Shown piece by piece: positions 17,401 through 28,180 of a DNA stretch of 64,000 bases. The DNA is from Mesostigma viride. Lineage: Eukaryota; Streptophyta; Mesostigmatophyceae; Mesostigmatales; Mesostigmataceae. Made by a program: the position numbers and the translations under genes. The stretch's first letter is position 1, and the number at the start of each line of letters is the position of its first letter. The stretch covers positions 217,657 through 281,656 of the forward strand of contig RPFO01001885.1 in the NCBI GenBank assembly GCA_009746045.1. Direction: 5' to 3'. Under the pieces are notes generated by a model. It saw only the letters and a program-made list of their open reading frames with translations. It did not search any database and was not told where the DNA came from.

Positions 17401-17685
17401 ATGGCGAGACCCGGGTTTTTCATGGAGCCCAGTGCGGGGGCGCTGGGTTGGCAGGTTTTGGGAATGTTCTTCTTGCTATTACTCCTGGGCGTCGTCGTGT
17501 TCAATATGATGGCGAGGCGCGGGGTCCGGTTATCTGCAGCCGCCGTGTTGGCGAAATGCACCCAGGACTCGTCCTTGGCTGCGGCACTTTGCAGGGACTG
17601 GGACTGTGGTTGTGGCCGCCATTGTTTGAGAAGCGTGCATTTCGAGGACTCAGCTCAGGACGATGAGGACCGACATGTGGTCTAA
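17401..17685 (+). CDS. Possible small single-pass membrane protein
   Basis: From the ATG at 17401 the frame gives 95 residues with one hydrophobic helix (LGMFFLLLLLGVVVF, about residues 23-41). It is followed by a Cys-rich tail (CGCGRHC) and an acidic end. I do not recognise it. The surroundings are repeats and no promoter or intron signal supports it. It may be a first exon or a chance frame. Confidence 0.25.
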   Translation: MARPGFFMEPSAGALGWQVLGMFFLLLLLGVVVFNMMARRGVRLSAAAVLAKCTQDSSLAAALCRDWDCGCGRHCLRSVHFEDSAQDDEDRHVV

Positions 17686-18063
17686 GAAGCCTGCGGATCG
17701 GAAAGAGTTTATAAAGAACCAGCTTTTTCAGGCCGGCCAGCGAGAAACTGAAATCCCGGCAAGTGATTTCATGACAAAGTGATTTTGATGGTTGCTTGCA
17801 TGCACATTAAGTGAGACAACTATTCCTGGACGCATGGCGTGCCAACATATATAAGTTGTTACCAGATATTAATCACATGCCCTATTGAAGCGACGTTGGA
17901 CCGCATAAACGAGGAATGGCTGAACTTGTCATGACCCGGCAAGGTACCTACACGCACAACAAGAATACATCAACATGAGACGATATATGGTGAGATGACC
18001 GAGATGTATGGAGAAATGAATGTCTCTACTAGGATTATTATGAAGGTGTATACGTGGTATTTG

Positions 18064-18258
18064 CGGTGTCACGGTGTCACGGTGTCACGGTGTCACGGTG
18101 TCACGGTGTCACGGTGTCAGAAGCATAGGTAAAACTTGCAATGACCCATTGAATACATCATCCCCATTAATAATCACTGCATACCTGCAAAGATGTGTGT
18201 TTATATGCATTTTGAGGTGTCACGGTGTCACGGTGTCACGATGTCACGGTGTCACGGG
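18064..18258. repeat. GTGTCACG decamer arrays
   Basis: Two blocks (18064-18120 and about 18216-18258) of tandem GGTGTCACGG decamers are separated by about 95 bp of unique sequence. The same word occurs in the arms of the hairpin at 16.9-17.2 kb. Confidence 0.8.
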
Positions 18259-18365
18259 TCCTATGAACTTCCCCTTCCTCAGAGACTTGAGTGGAAACTT
18301 TAAATTCAATAAAATACAACTTTTCAAAATGAACTACAAATTGCGTGTTCTAGTACAAATCCAGA

Positions 18366-19239
18366 CGAGCTTAGGGCTGAGGGCTGGCGCGCCGTCTGCG
18401 CCGAGTATGGCGTGCGGCAAGAGTTCTCGTCCCCCTATACGCCGGAGCAGAACGGCGTGGCGGAGCGATTCTGGGGCGTCGCAGTTAGCATGACCAGGAG
18501 CATGCTGGCGCATGCTGGCCTCGGCAAGGAGTTCTGGGCTCTATCCTTTGCATGCGCCATCTACATCATCAACAGGCTGCCCTGCCGCAGCAACCCGGAG
18601 CACGCAACGCCCTACTTCCTCATGTATGGGCGCCCTGCGGATTTATCCGGCATGCGTGTGTTTGGCTGCCCCTCCCACGTCTTGGTTGAGGGGGCAGCCC
18701 GTGAGAAGTTTGATTCTCGCGCTGAGGATGGCCTCTTCGTGGGATACAAGCTTGACTCCCCGGCCAACCTCGTATGGGTGCCCGACAAGGCGACGGGCGG
18801 CGGGCGTGTCATCGAGTGCAAGCACGTGCAGTTCGACGAGACGTGGCGCAACCGGGCCCCGCAGGCTGCGCAGTGGCTCCCGGCGGCCCCCTTTGCGGAG
18901 GCCGACCTCTTTCCCGCCGACATGCTGACTCCTGCCCCTTTGCAGTTACCCTCTGCCTGTGCCGCGGACTCTCGGGGGCAGGCAACGCCCTCCACCGCCT
19001 TGCCAGCAGGCCGTGAGGACAGCTATGTCAGCATCGGGGGGACTCCTGAGCGTTTCGTTCTCCCCCCGGCCGCCGCTGCGGCCATCCAGGCACTTGTGCG
19101 GAACGGCCCTGCTCCGACGGCTCCGGCTCCTACCTCGGCCCCGACATCTTACCTCACCGTGTCAGATGCTCGATCGACAGCATGCCCCTGTGTTGCGCGG
19201 GCAGGCCTCTGGCCACTCGCGTTCTGCGGCGTCATATGA
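18366..19239 (+). pseudogene. Copia integrase, C-terminal part of the core and GKGY-like domain
   Basis: The frame shows EFSSPYTPEQNGVAERFW (the catalytic-Glu region), then KEFWALSFACAIYIINR, the family's PYFLMYGRPADLSGMRVFG block and a VGYKLDSP segment. Together these define copia integrase. The upstream HHCC finger and the first two catalytic Asp residues are missing by truncation. After residue 200 or so the sequence becomes a Pro/Ala-rich linker ending at 19239. Integrase would insert the cDNA; this copy cannot. Confidence 0.8.
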
Positions 19240-19283
19240 ACACGCCGGGCCGGGGATGCCTCTGCCGCATTTGAGTACCTCAG

Positions 19284-19931
19284 TTGATCGACCTGGAGAG
19301 CACGGCTGACAGCACCGGCTATTCTCCTCCGGCGTCCCCTGGTGCATCTGCAGGTCTCCTCCCCGTGTGGGGTTCCCGTGGTGCTGCCTTGTGTGGCGAC
19401 CTTTCTCATGGCAGTAACACCCCCGCTCCCCCTGGTTTCGGGGGCGATGATGTATTGGATGACACGCTTTCTTCCTGGCCGGATCAACCTGTCACCAAGG
19501 CTGCACGGATCCACGCGCATCACTCACTTGTCGCCGACCTGTGCTTCGCTGCTGCTTTTCATAGCCAGCCTGCGTCCGTGCCCTCCTCTCCAGCTGCCGC
19601 CCTTGCCTCGCCGGAATGGGGCACGGCCATGGAGAGTGAGCTGGCCAGCCTCTAGGAGCACCAGGTTTACGAGCTTCTACATGTGCGTGATTTTCCGCGC
19701 GGTGCCAAGCTCCTGCCCACCAAGTGGGTCTTCGCCCAGAAAGCTGATGGGCGGTGCAAGGCCCGGTTCGTGTGCAAGGGGTTTGCACAGCGCGAGGGAA
19801 TTGATTTCGGTGAGACTTTTGCTCCCACCGTCCGTGCTGCCACCGTGCGCCTGGGCTTGGCTCGTGCTGGCACTGCTGGCCACCCCATCCGGCAGCTGGA
19901 TGTCCGCACCGCGTTCCTCTATGCTGCATGA
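19284..19931 (+). pseudogene. Copia reverse transcriptase, N-terminal part, one internal stop
   Basis: A single frame runs through the linker into EHQVYELL, LLPTKWVFAQK, ARFVCKGFAQREGIDF, TFAPTVRAAT and QLDVRTAFLYA, the standard start of copia RT. A TAG at 19653-19655 interrupts it just before EHQVYELL. At 19920-19931 a frameshift ends the frame and the RT continues in the next frame. Confidence 0.8.
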
Positions 19932-20328
19932 GTTGGAGGAGGACGTGTATGTCCTTCCCCCCAAGGGCTTTGAGGAGCGCGACCCCACTGGCCAAACGTA
20001 CCTCTGGCGCCTCCGGCGGAGCCTCTATGGGCTCAAACAGGCGCCCCGGAACTGGCACCACACGCTCCGGGACTACCTCCTCCATGAGACTGGCGCTGTC
20101 CAGAGCACCACGGACACGTGTCTGTTCCTGTATGTTGGTGGTTTTGCCTTCGTCCATGTCGACGATCTCCTGGTATCCCACTCCTCGGCGGAGTGGCTAT
20201 CGCAGTGGACCCAACGGGTGTCCCAGCGCTTCCAGATCACCGAGACGGATGCCCCCTCCCTCTTTCTGGGGGTCTCCCTGGTCCTCGACCCGCCGACGCG
20301 CACAGTTTTTCTGCACCAAGGCCCGTAG
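19920..20328 (+). pseudogene. Copia reverse transcriptase, catalytic part
   Basis: Contains EEDVYVLPPKGFE, SLYGLKQAPRNWH and FVHVDDLLV with the catalytic Asp pair (normally YVDD). It stops at a TAG (20326-20328) in the conserved segment before LEALAERFGV, and a further shift occurs near 20370. RT copies the element RNA into DNA. Confidence 0.8.
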
Positions 20329-20372
20329 CTGGAGGCCCTCGCTGAGCGCTTTGGGGTCTCCCCACGGGCGCG

Positions 20373-21095
20373 GTGAAGACGCCCATCGTCCCCAACACCC
20401 CCCGTGGTGAGGGGGGGCTTCTCAACGCGGACGACACTCGCGTCTACCAAGCGATCACCGGGGCACTCCTGTATGCGATGGGATGCACTCGGCCTGACCT
20501 GGCATTCGCAGTCAACCTGCTGACTCAGAATATGAAAAACCCTACTGTAAGCGACCTTGGGCTGGCACGCCGGGTGCTTCAGTACGCGGTACACACCAAG
20601 GACCTGGGTCTGTCCTTCACGGGGCAGGGGGGGCTGGTGGCCTACTCGGATGCCGACTGGGCAAACGATCCTGTGGACCGCAAGTCAATCACTGGCAACG
20701 TGGTCATGTACCGCGGTGCTGCGGTGGAGTGGACCAGCCGCAAGCAGCCCACTCCAGCCCTGTCCACCTGTGAGGCCGAGTACATGGCCCTGTGCGGTGT
20801 CACGCAGCAGGTGGTTCCCCTTCTCACCATCACCAAGGAGTTGGGTGATCCGGCCTCAGGGCCAATTCAGGTGTTTTGCGACAACACTGGTGCTGTGGCT
20901 CTGTCACGAGACCCTGTTCACCCTCGGCGTACCAAGCACATCGACGTCAAGTACCACTACATTCGCGCGAAGGTTGCGGATGGCACCGTTCAGGTGTCTC
21001 ACCTTCCTCGGGCAGCGATGATCGCCGACATGCTCACCAAGGCACTACCCGAGCCACGTTTTGTGGAGCTCAGACACAAGTTATTGGGTATTTGA
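20373..21095 (+). CDS. Copia RNase H
   Basis: 240 codons are open. KTPIVPN starts the connection, and YQAITGALLYAMGCTRPDLA is the conserved bridge. RNase H catalytic acids lie in YSDADWAND, STCEAEYMAL and FCDNTGAVAL, followed by KHIDVKYHYIR. The end (MLTKALPEPRF) is typical of copia pol. The domain looks intact, but the upstream lesions make the polyprotein non-functional. Confidence 0.85.
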   Translation: MKTPIVPNTPRGEGGLLNADDTRVYQAITGALLYAMGCTRPDLAFAVNLLTQNMKNPTVSDLGLARRVLQYAVHTKDLGLSFTGQGGLVAYSDADWANDPVDRKSITGNVVMYRGAAVEWTSRKQPTPALSTCEAEYMALCGVTQQVVPLLTITKELGDPASGPIQVFCDNTGAVALSRDPVHPRRTKHIDVKYHYIRAKVADGTVQVSHLPRAAMIADMLTKALPEPRFVELRHKLLGI

Positions 21096-21230
21096 GTTAC
21101 TGGCAATTCGTGATGAGACAACATAAGGACACACTTGCTAGCCTGTGACAGGTGTCCCATACTACAGTTCTTTTATTTAGTGAACATTTGTTCTGGCTTG
21201 CTTGAGTTTGTTTTCCGGCCTGTGTGCCGA

Positions 21231-21240
21231 GTAAGGGGGG
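21231..21240 (+). other. Polypurine tract
   Basis: GTAAGGGGGG lies directly before TGTCAGAAG, the expected layout of a plus-strand primer and the LTR start. Confidence 0.65.
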
Positions 21241-21600
21241 TGTCAGAAGTATCGACACACCTGCCTGAAACTAGTACTTATAGTTTAGTGCTAGCTCTGG
21301 ACTGCATGGACGGGCATCATGTGCCGCATGTTTAAGTTCTGTTCCATAAGTGACCCAGTCATTCTGTGACTGACCTTGAACTTTGGTTGTAGTGAATGGT
21401 TGGCTTGAGATCACGTTATGATTGTAACTGCCACACAGTCAGAAAAGACCCGGTTTGGTGTGGCCACGTTGTAGGAAGATCATAACTGCTACCCAGTAGC
21501 TGAGCCTGGAATTGTTTAAAAGGCGAAGCTACGCACCTTGTTTGCTCTCTCAGTACCTCACACCTCACACACTCCTGTGGTGGAACTAGTGTTCATGTTC
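21241..21600 (+). repeat. Copia 3' LTR (right edge uncertain)
   Basis: Starts TGTCAGAAGT after the polypurine tract and has a TATA-like TTTAAAAGG near 21517. No second LTR is present for comparison, so the end around 21.6 kb is estimated. Confidence 0.5.
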
Positions 21601-23197
21601 CCAAGAAAAGTCCTTACTTGAGGACCAGTTTGAATTAAAAAATATATGTGCAAACATCAAATTTTGACCCTGGCATTTTTACCACTGACAGATAACACAC
21701 TTTTTGAATTTTGGACAAAAACCTGGGTTCAAATAATTACATTTAGTGCCTGAATGGACCCTGGCCCATGGCAGGCCTCAAACCGCGAATTTGGTCAAAA
21801 TGAGAATTTAGGACCAATAGGACCAATTAGTGTCAACGCATGACCATGCTATCCACACGGTCCCTTGAGCATCTTACAAGCGCTAGGGGACCCTACGAGG
21901 CCTTGGAATGGCGGGGCAGCGTATAACAAGGCCATACCCTGCTGTGGCTGCCTCTATATATACGCGTGATTAACGGTGTCACAGATGGTGCAGGTAATGC
22001 AATATACGGCTGCATGGTTGCTGAGGTTGCCCGGCTTGAACATGGCCCACCCCTTGCGGTAAACTTTCTCTAAGCATATGCCAAACCTTCTTTGACATCA
22101 CGGACATGCTGGCCACCACCCAGCGATGAAAAAACATTGCATTTGCATTGCAACTAACACATGAATGCAGCCAAATCAAGTTACAGAACAACGTTGTGCT
22201 AACATGCAACGCTTTGTGAGCGAATTCAGGGTGCATGTAACACGTAAACCATATTGTATATACTGTCTGAGAACACCCTGAACGACTGCAGGCCATAGGA
22301 CCATGGTTTATAACTAACACATGAGTAAAACTGCTCTTACGCATGTGTGTTTTAGCTGCAGCGGACGACGAAGATAGAGACGTAAAAAATTGTATGACGT
22401 AAACCAACTATGTGTGACAGTTATGTGCACAGAGAGCGTCCCCTCTTTTTAGGCATAGCTTACTGACTCAAAACACCACGACAGCGTTGCCAGTTACACT
22501 CATGATCTAGGGCACCCCGGCACGTACCTGCTACTTACGTCGCCTCATTCCAGATGGTTGCAAAAAAGTCGCTGAAATCCGCAGCGAGGTCAGCTTTCCG
22601 AGAGCTGAGCGCACCAAATCTGGCCAACCGGTTCGAAAATGATATAAACCACGCTTGTGCTGTGTTCTAGGTCCAAGAATAACCGAAAGTGAAGACCTAT
22701 AAGGTGCGCTCGCTGCCCAGCCTGAACGTCCCTAAAACATGGTCGACAATGGAAATCGGGCAAGAATATCACGGCCCAGGCGCTCCCATGTCAAATACTC
22801 CGTTTATAAACTCCAGACTATAATCAAAATCGTCCACAAAAATTTCCTGGCTTGATTCGCACCACCATTGCTAATACACTAACATGTTTGTGCCAAAATC
22901 GACCCTCCGCGAGCAGGCGATCTGCGACCCATTTGTGTTGTGCCGCTGTGCTACAGCGCTACATCCCCGTGGGAGGCGCTAGCAGCCGGCCAGCTGCCGA
23001 CTGAGACTTATTTTTATCTGAGTGAAATAAAGTAAAACTTTGTGGCAAACATTGTTTTCTCACTCCTAACAATAGCTCCACAAAATTTTTCTTCGCGCCG
23101 CCCTAAAATTTTCGACTGGAGTACACTCCGTCGCAAAAATTCTGCCGCCGGACACATTTTTGGAGTCCGCTCCACGTTTGGAGGTGCTGCGCCGGAC
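21601..23197. other. Non-coding stretch
   Basis: AT-rich, with no gene, tandem repeat or recognised element. A 142-codon minus frame at 21979-22407 has no recognisable feature. Confidence 0.4.
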
Positions 23198-24152
23198 ACA
23201 CGAGTCAGTGTTTTTTTTAAGGTTTTCGCTACTAGTGGCGCTAGGCCACTTGTGGCGTTTCGAACTATGAAAACTTCAGTTTACTCGGCCAATGTGTGGC
23301 TTTAAGCCAATTAAAATTGGGCTTGGCACGGCCACGTGTGGCGGGCTGGCTTTTTGGTGCAGCAAATGACCCTGCCGGCAGTGGGGTCAGCGCGGCGCGG
23401 CGCCGTACTGGCTGTACACAAGGCGGGCGAGCGTCTCCGTCTCAGGCATCGGCGCCGGGCGCCGGGCCGCCGGCTGCCCGGCCTGCTGGCGGGCAGCCCC
23501 ATTCTCATCATACTTCAATTGCACTTGTGTCTTCCTACTTAAATGAAAAGTATAAAAACCTATGAAGGTGTAGTGTTTACTAACGCGTTAAATAATGAGA
23601 CTAAGGATGCATTATAGTTACCTAATTAGTTTCAGTCTACTATGAAGTGAGGTTACTCAGTCAAAAGTCAACTGAAAGTTAGTCAGCTCATAAGCTTCAG
23701 TAAGCGGCCGTACTAAATTTATGAAATCACTACGTCACGCGAGAATAAATTCAAAAAAAAGCACTGTGTGCTTTGAACTTACTTAATTTGTTGTATTGGC
23801 GCAGTATTACTTCTCACGACCGACTTAGTAATGTTTGGCTTCCTAGTTTCCGTGATTCCGTCATGAACGAATAATAAGGATTATGGCTCATTCGCAATTG
23901 CTCATTGGTGGCCTCATCATTTTATTTAAAGTTCATTAATAATTACGCCCCTCTAAAAGCGAAGCCATGACTAGCTTGCACACTTGACTACATGCCGATG
24001 GCGGGGACAATGTAAGCAATTACGTTGTCGTCAGAAGGCCGGGCAACAAACTTGAAAACGCTAGCTGCCCAAAATTTGAGATTCCGCGGAAAGCACAGAA
24101 AATAAGAAAACTTAGTAGCTAGCAGCAAGGAATCATATAAGCAATTATGTAT

Positions 24153-26090
24153 TTAAGTAAGAACACTGCCGGTTGCGCGGCGGCCCTTCTCCGCAGACCA
24201 CACTGCATATGCCGCCTGGATCGGCATGTCTTCGTATGAAGAGCTGCATGCAAAGATGCGGACCGCCACGTTCAGATGGCGCTCGAGAAGGCGGTTGCGA
24301 ATATCGCTCTTAATGAAATTCATGTGGCTGAACCTCCGCTCATTCTCCACGCTGGTAAGAGGGAGGAGCAGCATCAACTCTGCCAGCTGCAGATACGCCC
24401 CCACAAACTCGTGCATGAGCGGGTTGGTCAACAAAACCTTCCACAACGCCCTTGCGGACGTGTACTCCTGGCTGTTGCTCTTCATCATGAGCATAAAGGA
24501 GTCGAGCTGGTCATCCAGGAGGGACGGGGAAATCAGTGGGCCCACCTTCTTCCCATTCACCATGGTGACCCCCACAGCAAACTTGCGCTTGAGCACCTGA
24601 ACTTGTTTCTGCACCTCGGCCACGTCGCGCTCCTTCTCAGTCCACCAGCCTGGCTGCAAAATGGACATCGCGGAGAGCAGACCGTTTGGTGGGAATCGGA
24701 TATCGAAGTCGTCCAGCACCACCTTGGCCGCAGCGGTAGCCTGCTCCTGCGCAGCAATTACGCGGAGTCTGAACTCCTCCTCCGTGACACTTGCCACTGA
24801 AACGTAGCGAGCCCGAGAACCCGAGGCCTCGTGCACCGTTTGACATGTTACCGGGTGTTCCATTTCCTGGCAGTTGCGGAAAACCTCGCCGCGGTCGGTG
24901 AGAAAGGGTGACGTGTCGGCATCCAAGTCTATAAACCCCTTCCAGAGGGTCCCAGTGAACACCTTGGGCCCTTCCACATACTCATCACGGATTGTTGTCT
25001 TGCAGTCCTCGATCGCATGGGCAAGGGTGTCGAGCTGCAGGTCCTGCTGCTGGCACTGCTTGACCAAGAAATTCATGGCATCCAGCATGCGCGCGAACAC
25101 GACCACCCCGAGCTGGGTGTCAATGTCCAGCATGTTGGCTAGCAAGTCCTGTGCTGCTGCCATTTGCTCCACTTCCTTGTGTTGGTAGGTGGCCAAGCAC
25201 ATGGCGATCGCAGGATACTCAATGCGGAACGTGTTGAGGCACCCCTGCACGCTAAGCCAGCGTGTGTCGGACACGCGCTGCAGCTTCCGGCCACCCGTGC
25301 CCAGCATCCCCTGCCACATCTTCAGTTGCTCTGACTTCATGGCTGAGTGCGCCACCCAGTTGTGTGCTGACTTGAGGATTGACTCCACCCGCGCAAACAA
25401 GGAGTTCCCCTTGAGCTCGTTCGCTATCAGGCTGAGCTTGTGCGGCGCGCAGTGCATGGGCACGAGGAAGGGTGCATTGCTCATCAAGAGCTTCTTCCCG
25501 ACACCCTTCCGCTGCCCCATCATCACCGATGCCCCATCTGACCCGAAGCCAACCAGCTTCACCACGAGCTGATCGTCCGTGATTCCGAGCATGCCTCGCA
25601 TTACTATGCACAGCTCGTTGTGCAGGGAGAGGGCGTCCACCGCAGTCACCTTTTTTAGCGTGACAAACTCCTGCTGCTTTATTCCATCCTCCACAAAAGC
25701 CACCTCCACCGACATGAATTCTACGTTATCATTGGCCTTGGACTCATCGACGGTGACCGCGACATACCTAGCCGCGGCGACCCTTGCCTTAAGGTCAGCA
25801 AGCAACACGGCATCCAACGCCTCCGCCATCTCCCAACCTGAGCCGTCAGTCCAATGGTGGGAGGGGAGCGCGTCCCTCATCTCCTCGTATTCGCAAAGGA
25901 GCGTTGGCAGCGACTCATAATCAGTCATAGGCTTACCCTTCGCCAGGGTGTACGCCATCGCCTTGAACTGCTTGAGCTTAAGTCGGTCGGACTTGCTCAG
26001 CTGACCAGGGGGGGGGCAAACTCGCCCATGACCGTCTGCCTCTGCCGGCTCTGCGTGCTCCTCTCCTCCCCTGAATACACCCGCAGGCAC
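24153..26090 (-). CDS. hAT transposase, catalytic and dimerisation part
   Basis: The protein contains VTVDESKANDNVEF (first catalytic Asp region of the RNase H fold), GFGSDGASVM with a second Asp, HCAPHKLSL, and a helical insert. The C-terminal hAT block LTSVENERRFSHMNF is followed by the dimerisation helices. The first 20 or so residues of the frame belong to the wrong frame: the natural junction with the N-terminal part is the G8 run near 26010. The enzyme excises and inserts the element with 8-bp duplications, which are seen intact here. The single lesion is in a homopolymer and could be an assembly error, in which case the element would be autonomous. Confidence 0.85.
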   Translation of the reverse strand: MPAGVFRGGEEHAEPAEADGHGRVCPPPGQLSKSDRLKLKQFKAMAYTLAKGKPMTDYESLPTLLCEYEEMRDALPSHHWTDGSGWEMAEALDAVLLADLKARVAAARYVAVTVDESKANDNVEFMSVEVAFVEDGIKQQEFVTLKKVTAVDALSLHNELCIVMRGMLGITDDQLVVKLVGFGSDGASVMMGQRKGVGKKLLMSNAPFLVPMHCAPHKLSLIANELKGNSLFARVESILKSAHNWVAHSAMKSEQLKMWQGMLGTGGRKLQRVSDTRWLSVQGCLNTFRIEYPAIAMCLATYQHKEVEQMAAAQDLLANMLDIDTQLGVVVFARMLDAMNFLVKQCQQQDLQLDTLAHAIEDCKTTIRDEYVEGPKVFTGTLWKGFIDLDADTSPFLTDRGEVFRNCQEMEHPVTCQTVHEASGSRARYVSVASVTEEEFRLRVIAAQEQATAAAKVVLDDFDIRFPPNGLLSAMSILQPGWWTEKERDVAEVQKQVQVLKRKFAVGVTMVNGKKVGPLISPSLLDDQLDSFMLMMKSNSQEYTSARALWKVLLTNPLMHEFVGAYLQLAELMLLLPLTSVENERRFSHMNFIKSDIRNRLLERHLNVAVRIFACSSSYEDMPIQAAYAVWSAEKGRRATGSVLT

Positions 26091-26755
26091 TCGCTCTTCT
26101 CCTTCGCAATGGCGGCCACGTGAGAGTCAGCCACAACGTGTGTCTTGAAAGTGTCGATCTTGAAAACCTTGGTCCCCCTACCCAGCCCGATGGTGACCTT
26201 GGCATCACGGCAAGGGCCGCAGTATGCTTCGTCCTTCTCTTCGTCATAGCGCAACCATGGGAAACGCAGCCCCCATTCGGGTTTCCACTTCCTATTGGCA
26301 TCCGCGCCCTTCCAATCCCTCTTGGCAGGTGGCGCTACGAAAATGGAAAGCAGCACCAAGGAAATGAGGGGCGCATCACATCCATTCGAAGGCACATCGG
26401 ACCCCACTTCCCCGTCCATGACCTTAATGCTGACCTTGATGTAGTTCGCGTCTGCCCCTATCACCTCGGGATGTTCGGGCGCCCCCTCACTCTCTACCCG
26501 CCGAGCAGCAGCCCGCGTCTCCTTCGACCTAAGCCTTTTCGCCTCCTCGGGAGCGATCTCTACCGTCGCCTTGGTTTTCCCAACGACAATGGAGGCTCCA
26601 TTCGGACCTGGAAAGATTGGTTTGCATCGCATTCCGGCTGGGAGGGCCAAAGGCTTCCGGCCAAGCCCGGTGCCATAAAACACACTATTTCTTCTCTCTC
26701 CTCCCCTCACTACCTGCGGCGGCCCAGGTGGCCTAAACGGCCCAGCGTCTGCCAT
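25997..26755 (-). CDS. hAT transposase, N-terminal part with TTF/BED-like zinc finger
   Basis: The ATG at 26755 opens 252 codons. A low-complexity basic region is followed by FPWLRYDEEKDEAYCGPC, then TFKTHVVADSHVAAI, giving Cys-X2-Cys and His pairs of a TTF/BED-type DNA-binding finger as in ZNF862-like hAT proteins. After the G8 run at 26008-26015 the frame runs out of homology and stops, while the true continuation is the next feature. The finger would bind element ends during transposition. Confidence 0.75.
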   Translation of the reverse strand: MADAGPFRPPGPPQVVRGGERRNSVFYGTGLGRKPLALPAGMRCKPIFPGPNGASIVVGKTKATVEIAPEEAKRLRSKETRAAARRVESEGAPEHPEVIGADANYIKVSIKVMDGEVGSDVPSNGCDAPLISLVLLSIFVAPPAKRDWKGADANRKWKPEWGLRFPWLRYDEEKDEAYCGPCRDAKVTIGLGRGTKVFKIDTFKTHVVADSHVAAIAKEKSECLRVYSGEERSTQSRQRQTVMGEFAPPLVS

Positions 26756-27333
26756 GGATTTTTCCTACTTGGTAAATTAACAACAACGATTACTAGTGCC
26801 GAAAGTCGAAACACATTAGTCAATGCAGTATGGCTGGCGAGTGACTTAATACTGAGGCGCCAGGCCGCCACTCGCCAGCTGTTATATGAGCCAGCTGTCG
26901 TGAAAATGCAGTTAATGAAATGCACACAAGCTGCAGTCTGCACAGTGCACTCTCCGTGCTCTGGTCTCGGGCAGCGGGCCACTTGCCACTTGGCACTTGG
27001 CCGCCGGCCGGGCTCTACGTACTGTACATGCACTATGCAGTCAGTCAGTCATAGTAGTACTCATAGTAGTAGTCTAGTACTAGGGAGGCTTGTGGCGGAA
27101 CGCCGACCGGAAGACCGGCTGACACCGCCAATTGTGGCGTAACCTGTACTAGAGTAAACTTCAGGCACGGCCACCCTGTGGCGAAACGAAACTACGAAGT
27201 AGAACAGCACGGCCAAATTGTGGCTTCTTGGGAGCCCTGTCAAAGTGGGTGGCAACGCCACATTTTGCCAAAAAAAGTGCCACACCGCCACATTTGGCGG
27301 TGTATCGCCACTAAAAAAAACACTGACACGAGT

Positions 27334-27634
27334 GTCCTGAGTGAGCTGTTTTGGCTGGATGTCCCCCCTCCTTTTCCCACGGTGAACCGACAAGACTGCG
27401 GCGGCGGGATGACTGCGGCGTGGGACACAACAACAACAACAACAACACCACCGTCAGCGCGAGCACGCTGACAGTTCCACTATTATCCACGGCCTCAGCG
27501 ACCGCCAAAGCGGCGCAGAAGCCATCGTACCGGAGGGGTGTGTTATCAATTATCATCCATTTTCCAGTAGAAGACGCGCCCTTCGCAAATTCCACGATTG
27601 GGGACGGAGCTCGCTGGAACGTCGGTCTCGCCTT
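27334..27634. other. Spacer right of the hAT element
   Basis: GC-rich, with a (CAA)n run at 27429-27452 and no gene seen. May hold the promoter of the following exon-like frame. Confidence 0.3.
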
Positions 27635-27680
27635 TTGCTTTCCTGTCGCAAGCCTCGAAGATCGAGGCCTACGGAAATTA

Positions 27681-27853
27681 TGAGCAGCAGCTCGCAGACG
27701 ACTATGACATTCGCGGTTTGGATGGCCGCTTTCGCGGCAGGCATCTTGCTGCTTTCGTTACAGAGTGTTGGTGGCTCCGTGGCCGTCGCCCCGCAGTCGA
27801 AGTCAGCTGACGTCGGAGCTGTCAAGGTCGCAGGCAAGTTTTATGATCATTAA
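27681..27853 (+). CDS. Possible first exon with signal peptide or anchor
   Basis: From the ATG at 27681 the frame reads MSSSSQTTMTFAVWMAAFAA followed by a hydrophobic stretch ending near Gly/Ser, then a soluble segment. This resembles an N-terminal signal peptide or membrane anchor. GCAG|GCAAGT near 27830-27840 matches a GC-type splice donor, after which the frame soon stops. It could be a host gene's first exon lying next to the hAT insertion. No later exon is identified. Confidence 0.3.
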
Positions 27854-28180
27854 GTAGATCCGGTAGGGGCCAAGCCCCTACCTACAGGTAACAAACCTTT
27901 TTACAGTCCGTCTCCCTAGTGGATATTGATGGCCTAAGGCGTTTGATTGGCTATTTGGTTGGGTGGGCAAGTGCAGCTCAGTAGCGGCTGTGGGGGATTT
28001 CGTAGCAAACCTTTTTGCAGCATAGGACTTGTAGACCATTGTACTGGACATGACAGATTACATAGAGTAGTACTTTCCCTTCCGCCATTTGGGGCCGATG
28101 ATTTATATGTCTCTGGTGCTCAGTTTGACCTGCTACTGTTGCGTAGTTCCACGTTTCATACGCGGATATGCGCATTAATA

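Larger units (their letters stand above)
18366..21600 (+). mobile_element. 5'-truncated Ty1/copia retrotransposon
   Basis: Coding order is integrase, reverse transcriptase, RNase H, then a polypurine tract and an LTR-like end, as in Pseudoviridae. It starts abruptly inside integrase at about 18366 after an AT-rich sequence; gag, protease and 5' LTR are missing. It carries at least two in-frame stops and two frameshifts, so it is defective. The right end of the LTR is not fixed. Confidence 0.8.
23206..27325 (-). mobile_element. hAT DNA transposon, full length
   Basis: The element starts CAGTGTTTTTTTTAAGG and its other end is the inverse, CAGTGTTTTTTTTAGTGG. Both sides are flanked by the same 8-bp target duplication ACACGAGT (23198-23205 and 27326-27333). 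Many TGTGGCG/CGCCACA words near both ends form subterminal repeats. Length is 4120 bp. TIR start CAGTG and 8-bp duplications are diagnostic of hAT. The transposase inside is split by one frameshift in a G8 run. Confidence 0.92.
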
